Source: Nephrocerus scutellatus (taxonomy: Eukaryota > Arthropoda > Insecta > Diptera > Pipunculidae). Taken from it: DNA of 64,000 nt. The position numbers were made by a program, and so were the translations under genes. Below are positions 1-10,640 of the stretch, in pieces. Within the stretch, counting starts at the first letter, position 1. Each line of letters starts with the position of its first letter. Below the pieces are notes generated by a model. That model was not told the DNA's origin. It searched no databases and worked only from the letters and a program-made list of their open reading frames with translations. Location of the stretch: assembly GCA_947095585.1 (NCBI GenBank), contig OX352763.1:115051908-115115907 (forward strand), read 5' to 3'.

Positions 1-20
1 AACCCATTCAATTCTAAAGA

Positions 21-131
21 GTGTTTTTTTGGGAGGTTTGTTTTTCCGATAGATGTCGTTTTATTTTATGACAGTTGTTTTGACAGCTCAAAGTGGCATT
101 TCTACTCAGTATTGTTTGGCAAATCATTATG

Positions 132-166
<35 letters not shown>

Positions 167-445
167 ACATTTGTGAAAAATAGTCGTGGTAGCCATATGC
201 CAGAAATTGTGTTTAAATGTTAAATGCCAAAAAATTATCTACCAAATAAAAAAAAATTTTGGTCATTTCATAATTTTATATGTGTTTTATTCAAAAAAAA
301 AATCGGCAACCTCTTAAAAAAACACCCGTTAGATATAACACCCGTTAGATATAACGTGTTTTTTATTTGGTAGATAATTTTTTGGCATTTAACATTTAAA
401 CACAATTTCTGGCATATGGCTACCACGACTATTTTTCACAAATGT

Positions 446-477
<32 letters not shown>

Positions 478-588
478 CATAATGATTTGCCAAACAATAC
501 TGAGTAGAAATGCCACTTTGAGCTGTCAAAACAACTGTCATAAAATAAAACGACATCTATCGGAAAAACAAACCTCCTAAAAAAACAC
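21..588. mobile_element. Foldback / MITE-like element with ~230-bp inverted arms
   Basis: Bases 21-256 and 359-588 are almost perfect reverse complements, including an A-tract in one arm facing a T-tract in the other (about 140-163 and 449-476). The loop (257-358) contains two tandem copies of a 16-base unit reading acacccgttagatata, and the right end reads aaaaaacacccgtta, so the terminal motif recurs inside the loop. No coding capacity is visible; the ORFs across the arms are mirror images of each other. It resembles a non-autonomous foldback DNA transposon. A convincing target-site duplication was not found, possibly because the left end has decayed or diverged. Confidence 0.8.
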
Positions 589-625
589 CCGTTACTAGCA
601 CAAAAACGCTTGTGCTCCAACATCT

Positions 626-1480
626 CTACTCTCTATACCGGCTGTCCAGCAATGTTAACTTGTTACTGAGAGTTACCGAGTTAGTGCCGAGGTTGATGAT
701 TTTGGTTTTACCAGTATTAATCTTCAAACCCACAACATTTGCCTCCCTCTCCACATTTGTTGTCATTTGGTGCAGCTCCATAATTCTGTGAGAGAGTAAA
801 CTAACGTCGTCAGCGTAGTCCAGATGTTTGAGTTGAGATGTAAGAGTCCAACGAATTCCTCCGTTTCCAGTAGATAAAGCTGAGCGAAGTACATCGCTAA
901 TCACAAACAAAAAAAGTATCGGCCATAGAATGCAACCTTGTTGTACCCCACTTAGGATATCGAATACCTCTGACAGCTTTCCTCTGTGCAGCACATGACA
1001 TTTAGAGTCATCATAGGTTGCTTTAATAATAGCTATTAGTTTATCGGGTATAACTCTCCTGCGCAAGGCGAGCCAGATAAACTGTCTGTTGACACTGTCA
1101 CACGCCTTCTCAAGATCGATGAACAGCAGGTGCAGTGGTGACCGGAATTCAACGCACTGTTCAATAATGATCTGCAGGGTGTTGATGTGGTCTACACAGG
1201 AGGATCCAGTGCGGAAACTTGCTTGTTCGGCACATCGGTAGATTGCTGTGCCATCTGCAAAGAGTCCATTGCGACAGTTTTGCAGCAAGGGCATATCAGA
1301 TATAAAAATATTGTAAAGAATTGGGATCAGTACTGCCCCTTTAGGAACACCAAAGATAATGGCGCGATCAGAAAATCTGACCTTTTGAAGTCACAACAAA
1401 TGACCGATCCATGGAAAAGAGTACAAATTCGAATGAGACTGAATGAGAAAAATTGTAATCGATCATCTTCGAAATTCTGA
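626..1480 (-). pseudogene. Chimeric LINE reverse transcriptase fragment
   Basis: An open frame on the minus strand (ATG at 1294, but open further upstream) joins two reverse transcriptase segments. The upstream part (about 1480-1240) reads like the end of a Jockey-type RT core: GVPKGAVLIPILYNIFISDM followed by FADGTAIY, where the usual FADD has become FADG. The reading then passes directly into the start of another RT, with EQASFRTGSS, FIDLEKACDSVN, GVQQGCILWPILF and YADDVSLLSH. The second catalytic YADD box is intact. Because the early RT boxes occur after a late one, this is a fusion of two LINE fragments rather than one element. It is non-functional as a retrotransposon; clade assignment is uncertain. 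Confidence 0.7.
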
Positions 1481-2032
1481 GTGCCAGACGGAGGCAAAAG
1501 CTTTCTCGCCTTTTTGGCAGATTATTTAAGACTTAGGCATCTGTAGTTAAATTCAATAAAGCGACCCGGTGATGATCGCACCATCTAGAGCCTAGGGGCG
1601 AGCAATAAAACAAAATAAATCAAAACCGTAACCGTATACGCGCACTCAGAGAGGACAACCGCACTATCCAAAGGTCCACGCTATACTAACTAAATTTAAA
1701 TGTAGTGCCGACTACATTGTATGTCCGCACATACCAGTAAATTAAATTAAATTTTAATTTAAAAAAAAATGGCATATGTAATAGTCTCCATTTATTTAAG
1801 TACCTGGCGCAACGAAAATGGGTACTTTGTCTCAAAATTTGATATTCCTTCCTTGCTACATGAAAATACCTATTTACTATATATTTTTTGCGGTTCATTG
1901 AACAGTCTTCTTTAGCAAGCATCGCTATATTGACTCGCAATCTGACTATGGCATTTTCTCTCATTCAGATGCTGTTCTTTGTAAAACTTGCAGAAGGAAA
2001 TCTCTCATTTCAATTTATTTTCTTATAATATC
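1481..2032. other. Unassigned AT-rich stretch
   Basis: No gene recognised. A 92-codon minus-strand ORF here has no recognisable motif and is treated as chance. Confidence 0.4.
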
Positions 2033-2611
2033 GGGTGTTTCAACAGGTGCGCTTCAACTTTTCTCCGATAGTGACGGCGAACGACGCCATATTTTTTATT
2101 GTTCTTTTGTCATTTGGAAACTTCATTAGTATGCATTTCATCATAAAACGCTACACATGTGAACAGCGATTGCAAATCGTGCAAATTTTTTATCAAAATA
2201 AACGTTCTGTTGCCGCTACTTTAAGAGCATTACGGCCATTTTACGGTCCATTTAACAAGCCAGCCCGTTCGACAATCGACCGTATAGTAAAGATCTTGGC
2301 CTACATCCGTATAAGATCAAGCTGACACAATAACTAAAGCCGTTTGACCATTTGAAGCGACGCCGATTAGTGAATTGGGCTCAAGAGCAAATCGAAAATG
2401 ATGTAGATTTTCACCAAAAAATCATCTTCAGCGATGAGGCTCATTTCGTAAAACGTGCACGCGGTGGTCATGCAAAAGAAATCGAGTTTCATACTTAAAT
2501 GTATCATATGTATATGTTCAAATTCGTTAATAAAAAAAAAAGTTAGTTTAAAAGTCAAACAGTTTGTGTTTTATTCAAAAAAAAAGTTGAAGTGCTCTTA
2601 TTGAAAAACCC
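2033..2611 (+). mobile_element. Internally deleted mariner-like transposon
   Basis: The two ends are matching imperfect terminal inverted repeats of about 30 bp: left 2033-2062 starts gggtgtttcaacaggtgcgc, and right 2582-2611 reads outward as gggtttttcaataagagcac. Between them is the N-terminal helix-turn-helix region of a Tc1/mariner transposase (YTCEQRLQIVQIFYQNKRSV, from about 2150), then a frame-shifted piece with the second catalytic aspartate context FSDEAHF (about 2425). The central and C-terminal catalytic parts are missing. The copy is non-autonomous and broken by frameshifts and stops. AT/TA bases flank both ends, as expected for TA target sites, though the exact duplication is blurred. 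Confidence 0.8.
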
Positions 2612-4829
2612 TATATATGACATTTAAAGTGGTATTTGTTTTAAAAAGAAAACGTCGTAACGTTTTTGTGCACGCTGAACATTATTAATATCCTATAAAT
2701 TATAAATCATGTTTCTGTAAGATTTATTTGCATTTCAGATTGAATCATTAATAATAAATAAACTCATACATGTGCACAGACAGCTATTAATATATATTCT
2801 GAAGTGTAAACATCCATTAAAGACGTTGCGTGGTAACTTTTCTTTCAAAGAAGCTATAAAATTGTTATGTGTAACCCAAAGCTTTAAAATGTGTGATTTA
2901 TGTTGACTTACATTTAGTTTCGTCTATGGGCGTGTGAAAACAATGTAAACAATTAGCCCAGTATCACAGCTTGTTTGACAGTTAACCTTTCAGTGAGGTC
3001 TATCTATCTATGCTTAAAAAACCCCATTATAAAAAGGCTTCCAATTAGCATTTGATTTAGTTAGCCAGCGATAGTACGAACTCATTTATATTAAAGTCTA
3101 TAATAGGACGGAGGATAATATAAAAAGTATTGCAGAAGAAAACCTAAACAAAACTTCAGAAACAATGCAAATGCATATTTACCGCCATTGCCGTATTTAC
3201 GGTGAAAAATATTGCATATATATGCATCTTGCATCTTGCATGCATAGCATACTCACCGGCGTGTAACACAAATTTTCCTTTTTGGGTGTGACGCCAGCTC
3301 GTGCACGAGAGAACTCAGTCATTACTGCCCAGGAGCCATGGAAAACGTGTGCGCGTGTGTGCGAATTTCGGTGCACAGGAAAAGCCATTCATATACACAC
3401 ATGCTTGCTTGCTTGTAACTGAAAAACACCACCCCCGTGTATATGTGTCTGCAGGAGGATATGAAAGCAATAGTTTTTCCTGGCATATTGCGCAACCATC
3501 AACAACGCCCCAGGGAAACTAAATTCATAACGATGATCACTTTTTGTCGTCTTTTGCTTTCTTTTTCTTCTTCTGCTTTTTGTGTTATTATTCTTTCTAA
3601 TGAAGACATAAATGAGAGGAACAACAGGAGCTCGTTGCTCTGCATCTGGGTCTTATGCTGCTGCCCGCATACAAAAGTTCAATATCCTGCAGTTAGCAGG
3701 TGACAGGATTGTTTGCTTTTCTACTTTTTTTTTCGAATGGTGTTATATGTGTGTGCTTACGAGTACATAGCTACCACGATACATACGCGGTATATAAGTT
3801 ATCGAAAATACATACCTTGGGAAAATTTCAACATCTTACAGCTGAGAAAGGAGTGGTAAGTAAGTAGAGTTTGTTACGCTGAAGTGTGACAGAGCATGGA
3901 AATTGTATTTGGAAAGGACGATGAAATAGTTGTAGCCCTAAGTAGCTTTGCTTGATGAGAATTATAGGGGTTTTTTTCTGACTTTTCAAACTTTGTGGTG
4001 GTTTTAAGTTTCAGAAACATTTTGTTGTTGTTTTTGTTTTTGGTTAATGTTCGTATTGATGAGGCATATGGATAGCTTAAGAGCTGGTTACACTTTTTTT
4101 TATACTTAGTGCAATGCATCAACAATTACAGTACAACTACACTCAATTGTGGTTTCTATCGCCCAAAACCTAAAAATGTAAAGTCGCCAAAAAAAAACCG
4201 CTAAAAATTTTGGCGATTATTCATTGTGTGATTTCTTTATTTTGTGCAATTGTCTATTGCTAGCCCGATGGGCGAAGGTACAAATCACGGCAAAGGATTT
4301 TGTTTGTTTGTCTGTTTGTTTGTCCACTCGAAAATCTCGAATTCTAGCAGTCAGAATTTGATGGGACTTATTTTAAAACAATTGTTTAGGGCTTGACTTG
4401 CGATGGTGTAATTTTGAGATTTTTTTATTCACAGGGACAGTTTTAGGAGGAATAATATAAAAAAAATTACTTGTTTCGGTATTAAGTCGTAATAAGGTCT
4501 TTGGACTGAACTACAACTATTCATATGGCGAAATGAGAAGCTCCGCTTTAGTATCTTAATCAATAATCGTAGGTTCATTAAAAACCAATGTAGAGCGGAT
4601 TCCCATGCTTAAGTTATGGGTGAATTTTCATTCTTCAAAGTTTGGACATTTAATGTGGTACTGGAGGTTTGTGCTCTGTTCATATCAAAACAAAGAATGG
4701 AAAAGGTGAATTTGTTTGGTTAATTGAGAGATACTATAGATCATTGACATACATACCTCAGAAAAGAGTCAAATTGTCAGCGGTGATAAGAAGACTATTT
4801 AACTGATAATAGTAAAAAGGTAATTCTTT
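2612..4829. other. No recognised gene; candidate TATA box only
   Basis: About 2.2 kb in which I recognise no protein or repeat family. ORFs of 60-90 codons overlap on both strands without motifs. A TATA-like string (tataaaaagg, 3028-3037) exists, but no transcript can be tied to it. Confidence 0.35.
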
Positions 4830-5740
4830 GAGGTCAACAGTACGTTTCTTTGCATCGAAACGCTATGCACACCACAGGGGGGTTGATGTTAAACTGATTG
4901 TACCTGAGATTATGATTAGGTGACAGTCTATTTATTTGTGTGAGCACTATTGAGCCAGACCAGACCGGGAAACAGTATTCAGCAGCGGAGAAGACCAAGC
5001 CCGGTGCGGAGTCTCTTTGCAGGTGCTCCCCATCTTGTTCACGCTTACTTCTGGATGATGTTTTTAGTTTTGCTGCCGAATTTGTAAGGTGCTCCTTAAA
5101 TGACAACGTCCAGTCCAAAGTGACTCCCAGGTAATTTGGTGTAGGGCTGTCAGTTAGATACACGCTGTTGAATCTAACTTTAAGTTTTATTTTCGCGAGT
5201 TTGTTGCTAAGGTGGAAACAAGTAACCTCCATTTTGGTCACACTAGGACATTACCTCCATTTTTGAAGTGTACGTTCAGTTCAGAAGATAGGTATAGCGA
5301 AGTCGTCAGCTTATGCAAACTTCTTTGATGTCGTTTCTGGAAGATCATAGGTGTATAGGCTGAATAGTAGTGGTGCTAACACTAATCCCTGGGCTAGGCC
5401 GTTGTTGAGTGTTGAGCATCATCGATAAAGACTTGAAACGATCTATCACTGAGCAAATTATTAAGAATTGTTGCTATTTTGATGCAGAGTACGATCTCAA
5501 GAAGTTTGTAGATGATACTGTTCCTCCAGACTGTGTCGGACGCAGCTGTGAGATCCACACACGACACAGATGTTTTGAGCTTGGCTCGGTATCCTGTTTG
5601 TTGTGGTTAGAGCCAGCACTTGGTCGCAGCAGCTGCGCCAAGATCTAAAGGCTGCCTGTTCCACGGGTACTACTACGTTAATGGTAGCTTCGATTCTGTT
5701 GTAAATAACTCTGTCGGGTTATAAGCGGCCGGTCATGACT
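4830..5740 (-). pseudogene. Jockey/CR1-like LINE reverse transcriptase fragment
   Basis: Read on the minus strand, the segment contains the RT core GLAQGLVLAPLLFSLYTYDL, then FA-stop-ADDFAI (about 5320-5290), where the tyrosine of the YADD box has become a stop codon. The RT thumb and C-terminal part follow: VRFNSVYLTDSPTPNYLGVT and FSAAEYCFPVWSGS in the 135-codon ORF at 4834-5241. The 5' region around 5400-5740 is open only in pieces. It is a dead, 5'-truncated non-LTR element. The family is inferred from motif spacing; a CR1 versus Jockey decision cannot be made by eye. Confidence 0.65.
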
Positions 5741-5823
5741 CTTGTTTTAGAGCCACAAAAGAAGAAGACAACTTTAGATTATCAACTCTTTGCAATTGAT
5801 ATTGAGACACAGATTTAATACTA

Positions 5824-5923
5824 TCATCATCATAATTGGCTCTACAACCGGGGTCCGGTCATGGTCTCCCGCAAAAAAACTCTCCACCGGTCCCGATTTA
5901 GAGCCGATGTCATCCAGTTTGAA
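5824..5923 (-). mobile_element. ~100-bp RTE-like 3' stub with target-site duplication
   Basis: Minus-strand copy of the common 3' end in this window, which codes for the tail RDRWRVFLRE..TGPRL, stop, then an (ATG)n tail. It is flanked by the direct repeat ttaatacta (5815-5823 and 5924-5932). It ends at almost the same internal position as the stubs at 39750, 44981 and 50040. Confidence 0.8.
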
Positions 5924-6059
5924 TTAATACTAGAATGGCTGTTTGTTTTGCTACTATTTGGATGTTTATATTTTTTTTTTTGATAAAAAATGTATTCCAT
6001 TTTCAAGTAAATTGGTCCAATCGCACAATTTTTTCTTACCATAAGCCACACACAGCGCG

Positions 6060-6275
6060 CACAGAACAGTCATTATAGTATGACATGATCTGATGCAGCT
6101 ATATGGTAAAAAAAATTGTATGGGAGCCCACGAACAAAAACTTAAAAAAAAAATGAAAACTGTTGTAATGGAAAATACACGTGTATGCAAAGTTTGAATA
6201 TAATCAGGCTTTAGGTAGTGGGCTAAAAATTGATTACAACATTCCACCAGCCATATACGGGCGCGCGAAGTTATA
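6060..6275 (+). repeat. Dispersed non-coding repeat, copy 1
   Basis: About 215 bp related to 38385-38650 and 42405-42600 (same strand) and 34075-34400 (opposite strand). Shared landmarks in order: a block near gtcattatagtatg, a block near ggaaaatacacgtgt, aaagtttgaatataat, gtgggctaaaaattgatt, and an end near cgcgcgaagttat. No coding potential is evident. Possibly a MITE or Helitron derivative; unclassified. Confidence 0.6.
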
Positions 6276-6707
6276 AAAGGCTGTAGTATTTTCTTAAGCA
6301 ATTTCATAATTCCACCACAATACCAGTTAACTCATTATCGTAAAGTACAAAACCACCCAACCAAGAATTTCTTTTGTGATGTCGGTTACAAAAAAAAAGG
6401 AGAATAACTCGTAACTCCTCATTACGGGTGCAGTTCCTCATTTATTTTTACTCTCTTCCCGGTTGCCAGTTATTTCTTCTGATAAACAATCCACCTTTTC
6501 CACAAATTACCATTTTACACATTGCCTGATTTTCTGAGTACACAACACACCACTACATACAGGTACGCGGGCTATTGTGAGAAAATGCAAAGCGGTAGCG
6601 GTAACTCACATCGTGCAGCATACATCGACTTGCCGGTCTTTGAGAACATAAACAGTTGCTAAATTCTATGTGCACATGTATTTTACCCATTTCACACCCA
6701 CTTGCAA

Positions 6708-6739
<32 letters not shown>

Positions 6740-7739
6740 TTACACAGAAGTAGTTCCGTTCCAAAATAAGTGCGATGATAATGTAGGCCACAAACAAAAG
6801 CTGCCAGAGCACGCACCAAGTCACGTCCCACAGGAAAGACATTTTCCATTTTGTATGCAATGTGTCTGTTCGTGTGCGTGTGTGTGTGTGTGTATTAAAT
6901 GTAACATTAAAGAAAATCCTGGAAAATCTTACTTTATTTTCTTTTCGCCAGCGGTAGCACTTTCGAGTCAACACCACGATGGCTTTCGGAAAAATCAGAG
7001 CACTCCACCCCACGCCTACCCAAAAAAGGAAAAACTTTCTTCCTCTCGTAGTGAGTTAAAACAGAAATTCGAGACTACCGACCGACCATATGATCAGTTA
7101 ATGGAATCACTACAATTTGTGTATTTTGGCTCCCTTTCTCTCTCTCTCTCCATCACCCTGTATTTTTCTCTTTTACCAGGCGCTTGTAGTGGTGTGTAAC
7201 GATGATGGAGAAAACTGTTCACTCGGCATTATGGCCGGTCGAAACGAACCGGCAATCGGCCGTAAATCGATTCCAGACATGCGTAGTGCAGGAATGAACG
7301 CATTTTCCCGGATGAATTTTCTACTTCGGCTTCGGCTTTTCATCTCAGAGTGTTGTGTTGTCGTGGGATTTCCATTTCAAATGTATGTTGAGATGATGGT
7401 CGTCTGCTTTGCATATGAAAATGGAGCAAGTGCTAATAGAATACATTTATGTAAAAAAGAGTTTTCTTGGTTCAATTTGCGGTTTCAATTTCCCGTTCTA
7501 TGTATTTGACCAACATACATTTTTCATCTAAAACACTACAAAATCGAGCTGTGTTTCAATCTCGTTGTCATATTCCCTACAATCCTCTAATCAGCCATTT
7601 CTGTTAATAAAATCAATAACATTAATTATTACTCTCTACTCCAGTAGACTGGACTAAAATCAAACTCAACTTCAGCTCAACTCTTTCCATCCTCCTTTTA
7701 AATAAGGAGCGCTACATTTTGTTTTTAAAATAAAACAGT
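6276..7739. other. No recognised gene; dinucleotide repeats
   Basis: Contains (AC)n at about 6709-6739 and a (GT)n tract at about 6875-6895. The 98-165-codon ORFs here run through these microsatellites (His/Thr and Cys/Val runs) and are artefacts of low complexity. The 130-codon ORF at 7117-7509 has no recognisable domain. Confidence 0.45.
6709..6739. repeat. (AC)n microsatellite
   Basis: Uninterrupted ca/ac dinucleotide run read directly from the sequence. Confidence 0.95.
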
Positions 7740-8220
7740 ATGCGTTTGAGATATCGAGCTTAGAAACCATCGATGACATTGGAACCCAACATACTGTACG
7801 AGTTAATGAGCTATGTCTGGCAATATGCCGGTAATTTCGAGCTTGATGTTGGTCCTAAGATTATCTTAAGTCTTTGGTGTTCGATGTTGGTCGTCTGAAG
7901 TCGTCTAAAATGTCCGACTTATTGGCATAGACCATGGACTTGACAAAGCGCCACAGATAAAGGTTCAGATGCGTGAAATGACAGAAACGAGGCAGCCAAT
8001 TGACTGGTCCATTTCTGAAGTAAAGAAATTGACCACCAGGAACCCTCACAAAACAGTAAATTTCGTTGGTGTAATGGTATTTCGTGAAGGTATTTGGATT
8101 GCTGACTTGACGAAATGCGACCTTTGCCGATGAGCAAGAAATTATCTCTTTGCTGACAATGATTTGATCACGTAAAGTTTCCAAAGACGAGCCTGAGCTT
8201 CGGTAAAAAAACCGAATTAT
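7740..8220 (-). pseudogene. Mariner-like transposase C-terminal fragment
   Basis: The minus-strand ORF at 7861-8184 contains GPVNWLPRFCHFTHLNLYLW followed by FVKSMVYANKSDILDD. This is the block around the third catalytic acidic residue of Tc1/mariner transposases, where the family normally reads WPPRSCDLTPLD. Here the key D of the CDLTPLD motif reads H and the final D reads N, so the copy is catalytically dead. The N-terminal half is absent. It is opposite in orientation and complementary in content to the deleted mariner at 2033-2611, but common ancestry of the two copies was not tested. Confidence 0.7.
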
Positions 8221-8410
8221 TTGTATTTTGCAGCTAACTTCACGTATAGCCGAGAAACCCTATTAGAAAAATGGGGCGTTCCCATTAAAAACCCCTTTTT
8301 CGACATAGAATGATGAGCAGCGGTACAGATTGCAACAGAGGTTGCTCGGGTCATGCTGTATTTTTAGTTACTTTTTTGAACGGGGTTTTAATATTTTTTG
8401 CTGTCTTATC

Positions 8411-9415
8411 CTCATCATATTTGGCTCTACAACCGATGTCCGGTCCTGTCCTCCCGCAAAAAATATCTCCACCGGTCCCGATTTTGAGCTGACTTCATCC
8501 ATCCATCCATCCATCCATCCGGACTCCCTGTCATGTTCCATAAATCTGACCGCAAATGACTTTCCGAGCCGGATCCTATTCGCTCAAGCGAGCTAGGTGA
8601 CCTGCCCATCGGAGTCTACCGAGCTTAATGCTCTTCACGATGTCGACATCTCGGTAACGCTCATAGATCTCATCATTGTAGAGTCTCCGAAATTGTCCTC
8701 CCCACCTTCGGGCCAACAATTCTCCGTAAGACTTATCTCTCGAACGTGGCTAATAGGTCACAATGCTTTTTGTTAAGCACCCAAGTCTCGGATCCCTGTG
8801 ACCATTGTCTTATATACCAGCAGCTTAGATGTTATGGTTAATTTGCTGGAGGCTGGATTGTTAAGAAAACGTGCGCATATTTCGGGTTCCATGCTGTTAT
8901 CGGCTGCTACAGTTGACTCGAGATAGTTTAAGGAGTGCATAACTTCAAATTCGCGCTCCACTATTTTAATTGAGGGATCAATGTTGGATCTTCTACTTGC
9001 AGACGTGGCCACCATGTACTTTGTTTTGCTCTCATTTATGTGGAGCCCCAGATTTAATGCCGCCCGCTCGATCTGGATGAAAGCTTCCTGTGCAGCCCTT
9101 TGGTTTCTACAAACGATGTCGATGTCGTCTGCGTTAGCCAATATCTGAATGGACCTATAGAGGATTGTTCCTCTTGCCGTTACGTCAGAGTCTCGGATCA
9201 CTTTCTCCAACGCCAAGTTTAAGAGGACGCAAGTTAGTTCACCCCCTTGTCAGTGCCCGGTATAGATGTTGAATGTGCTTCCATCTTACCTTTGCCTATA
9301 ACATTGGTCATGATCAACTTAATATTTCTGTCGGTTTATTTGGGATGCCGAATTCTCTCATAGCTTAATAAAGTTCTACTCTGCCTATGCTATCTGATCA
9401 GTTGTTGATTGGAGG
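8411..9415 (-). pseudogene. RTE-like LINE, 5'-truncated copy
   Basis: The 3' end is at the left (catcatatttggctc), followed on the minus strand by the C-terminal tail, an expanded (ATCC)n tract at about 8500-8520, and an RT segment. The 147-codon ORF at 8773-9216 carries MALEKVIRDSDVTARGTILY, the catalytic box in the form ANADDIDIV (Tyr of YADD replaced by Asn), LGLHINESKTKYMVATSASR and a degraded thumb. Upstream fragments reach the REFGIPNK motif near 9350. The same family recurs at 17612, 24362, 33254, 34490 and 29380. It is non-functional. Confidence 0.75.
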
Positions 9416-9769
9416 AAAATTACTGGCGGCCACTACGTGGAGGTTTGATCGCATTTCCACCAGTCAGAGATAGTTACGCCCACTTGCAATTCTTCTTCAA
9501 AACTTTATAACTTTATTCTCGTCAAAACGGAATCATTGAAATTACGTAAACAGTATAAAACGCGAAGCATATGCGTGTATATTAAAGATTTCTTTTTTTT
9601 CGCGCCAGTTGTCAAAAAATTCCCAGCGAGTTAATACAATAAACAAAGATATCGGACGAGAAAACCCCAAGAAGCCAGAAGAGAATTACGCTGTATGTAG
9701 AAAAGCCTTCTGGTAGGCTCCGGCTAACCGCCGTTCAGTGTAACAGTTTTTGCTTTAGTTTATTACTAA

Positions 9770-10131
9770 GCACAATCGTTCTGACAACTTGGTGCTAAGT
9801 AATGTACACCGTGTTCCTTTTAAACAAATTCCTAATATTATTTTTAGGCAGTCATTTGTTAGACTCGTTAGCCATCGTTCTTACTACTTGGTGTTTTATT
9901 AACTGTCCCGAGCAACTCATATTCTATTCGAAAAAATTCATTCACTCAGCCACAATCATAGCTACGAGGTATCATTGTACTGATTACTTGGTACTTCTTG
10001 TCTACATCAAAACGTCCCTTCAACCGAGACCTGCTCGAGTCCTCGGCTTCCATATATTGGCACATAGTTTTCCCCGTAAATTTAGTAGTTGCCCAAGCAC
10101 CATCGTTTTGACTACTTGGTACTTACTTGCT
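9770..10131. repeat. Degenerate ~100-bp tandem repeat
   Basis: A motif close to atcgttctgactacttggt recurs near 9774, 9874, 9975 and 10102, with partly similar sequence between. It lies just upstream of a CR1/Jockey-like fragment. The 155-codon ORF at 9802-10269 simply reads through it. Confidence 0.5.
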
Positions 10132-10166
10132 AACTACTCCGAATTCCCCCTGGTTTCCCTGGGGGA

Positions 10167-10640
10167 GAAAATTGACCGCTTCCAAAACCCAATGCTGTCT
10201 CCTGTCGTCTATGCGAATTCTAAATCCCATTCCATTACTCAAGAATGGCACTTGCATCGAGAAAACTGAAAATTTTCGGTATGTCCTTTAACGACTCGTT
10301 CTTCTTTGGAATGACCACATATTTACCGTCGCCAAAAATGCTGCGAAATATTTAGGTTTTCTAACCCGGTTCAAGAAATATTTCACTCCTTCTGATCTGG
10401 CCACTATCTACAAGGCTTTTATTCGCCATATACTTGAGCACAATTGTCATATCCGGTCTGGTGCGCCTAAAATACCGCAAGAACGTTTCCTGTTTGTCAC
10501 TGTTTTATCGCTTCTTCCACCAGCGGTGCTTAAGCGGTCCTATTCTTGAATTTAACCGCAATACTCGTGGCGCTCTAAATGCTCATCAGTTTACCCTCAA
10601 GCCCATTTTCGGACAGTACAGCTAAATTCAGCTCTACTAA
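10167..10640 (+). pseudogene. CR1/Jockey-like LINE (family A) C-terminal fragment
   Basis: Plus-strand remnant of the family represented by the long ORF at 25175-26818. It retains the RT thumb and C-terminal segments AKNAAKYLGF, SDLATIYKAFIR, RKNVSCLSLFYRFFHQRC, LEFNRNTRGALNAHQFTLKP, with frameshifts between. RT catalytic boxes are missing. Confidence 0.75.

Noticed and set aside
14..196. 60-codon ORF with a poly-Phe run
   Set aside because: It is the A-tract of the foldback arm read on the other strand.
6553..7199. ORFs of 98-165 codons
   Set aside because: They run through (AC)n and (GT)n microsatellites and give Val-Cys or His-Thr runs; no domain.
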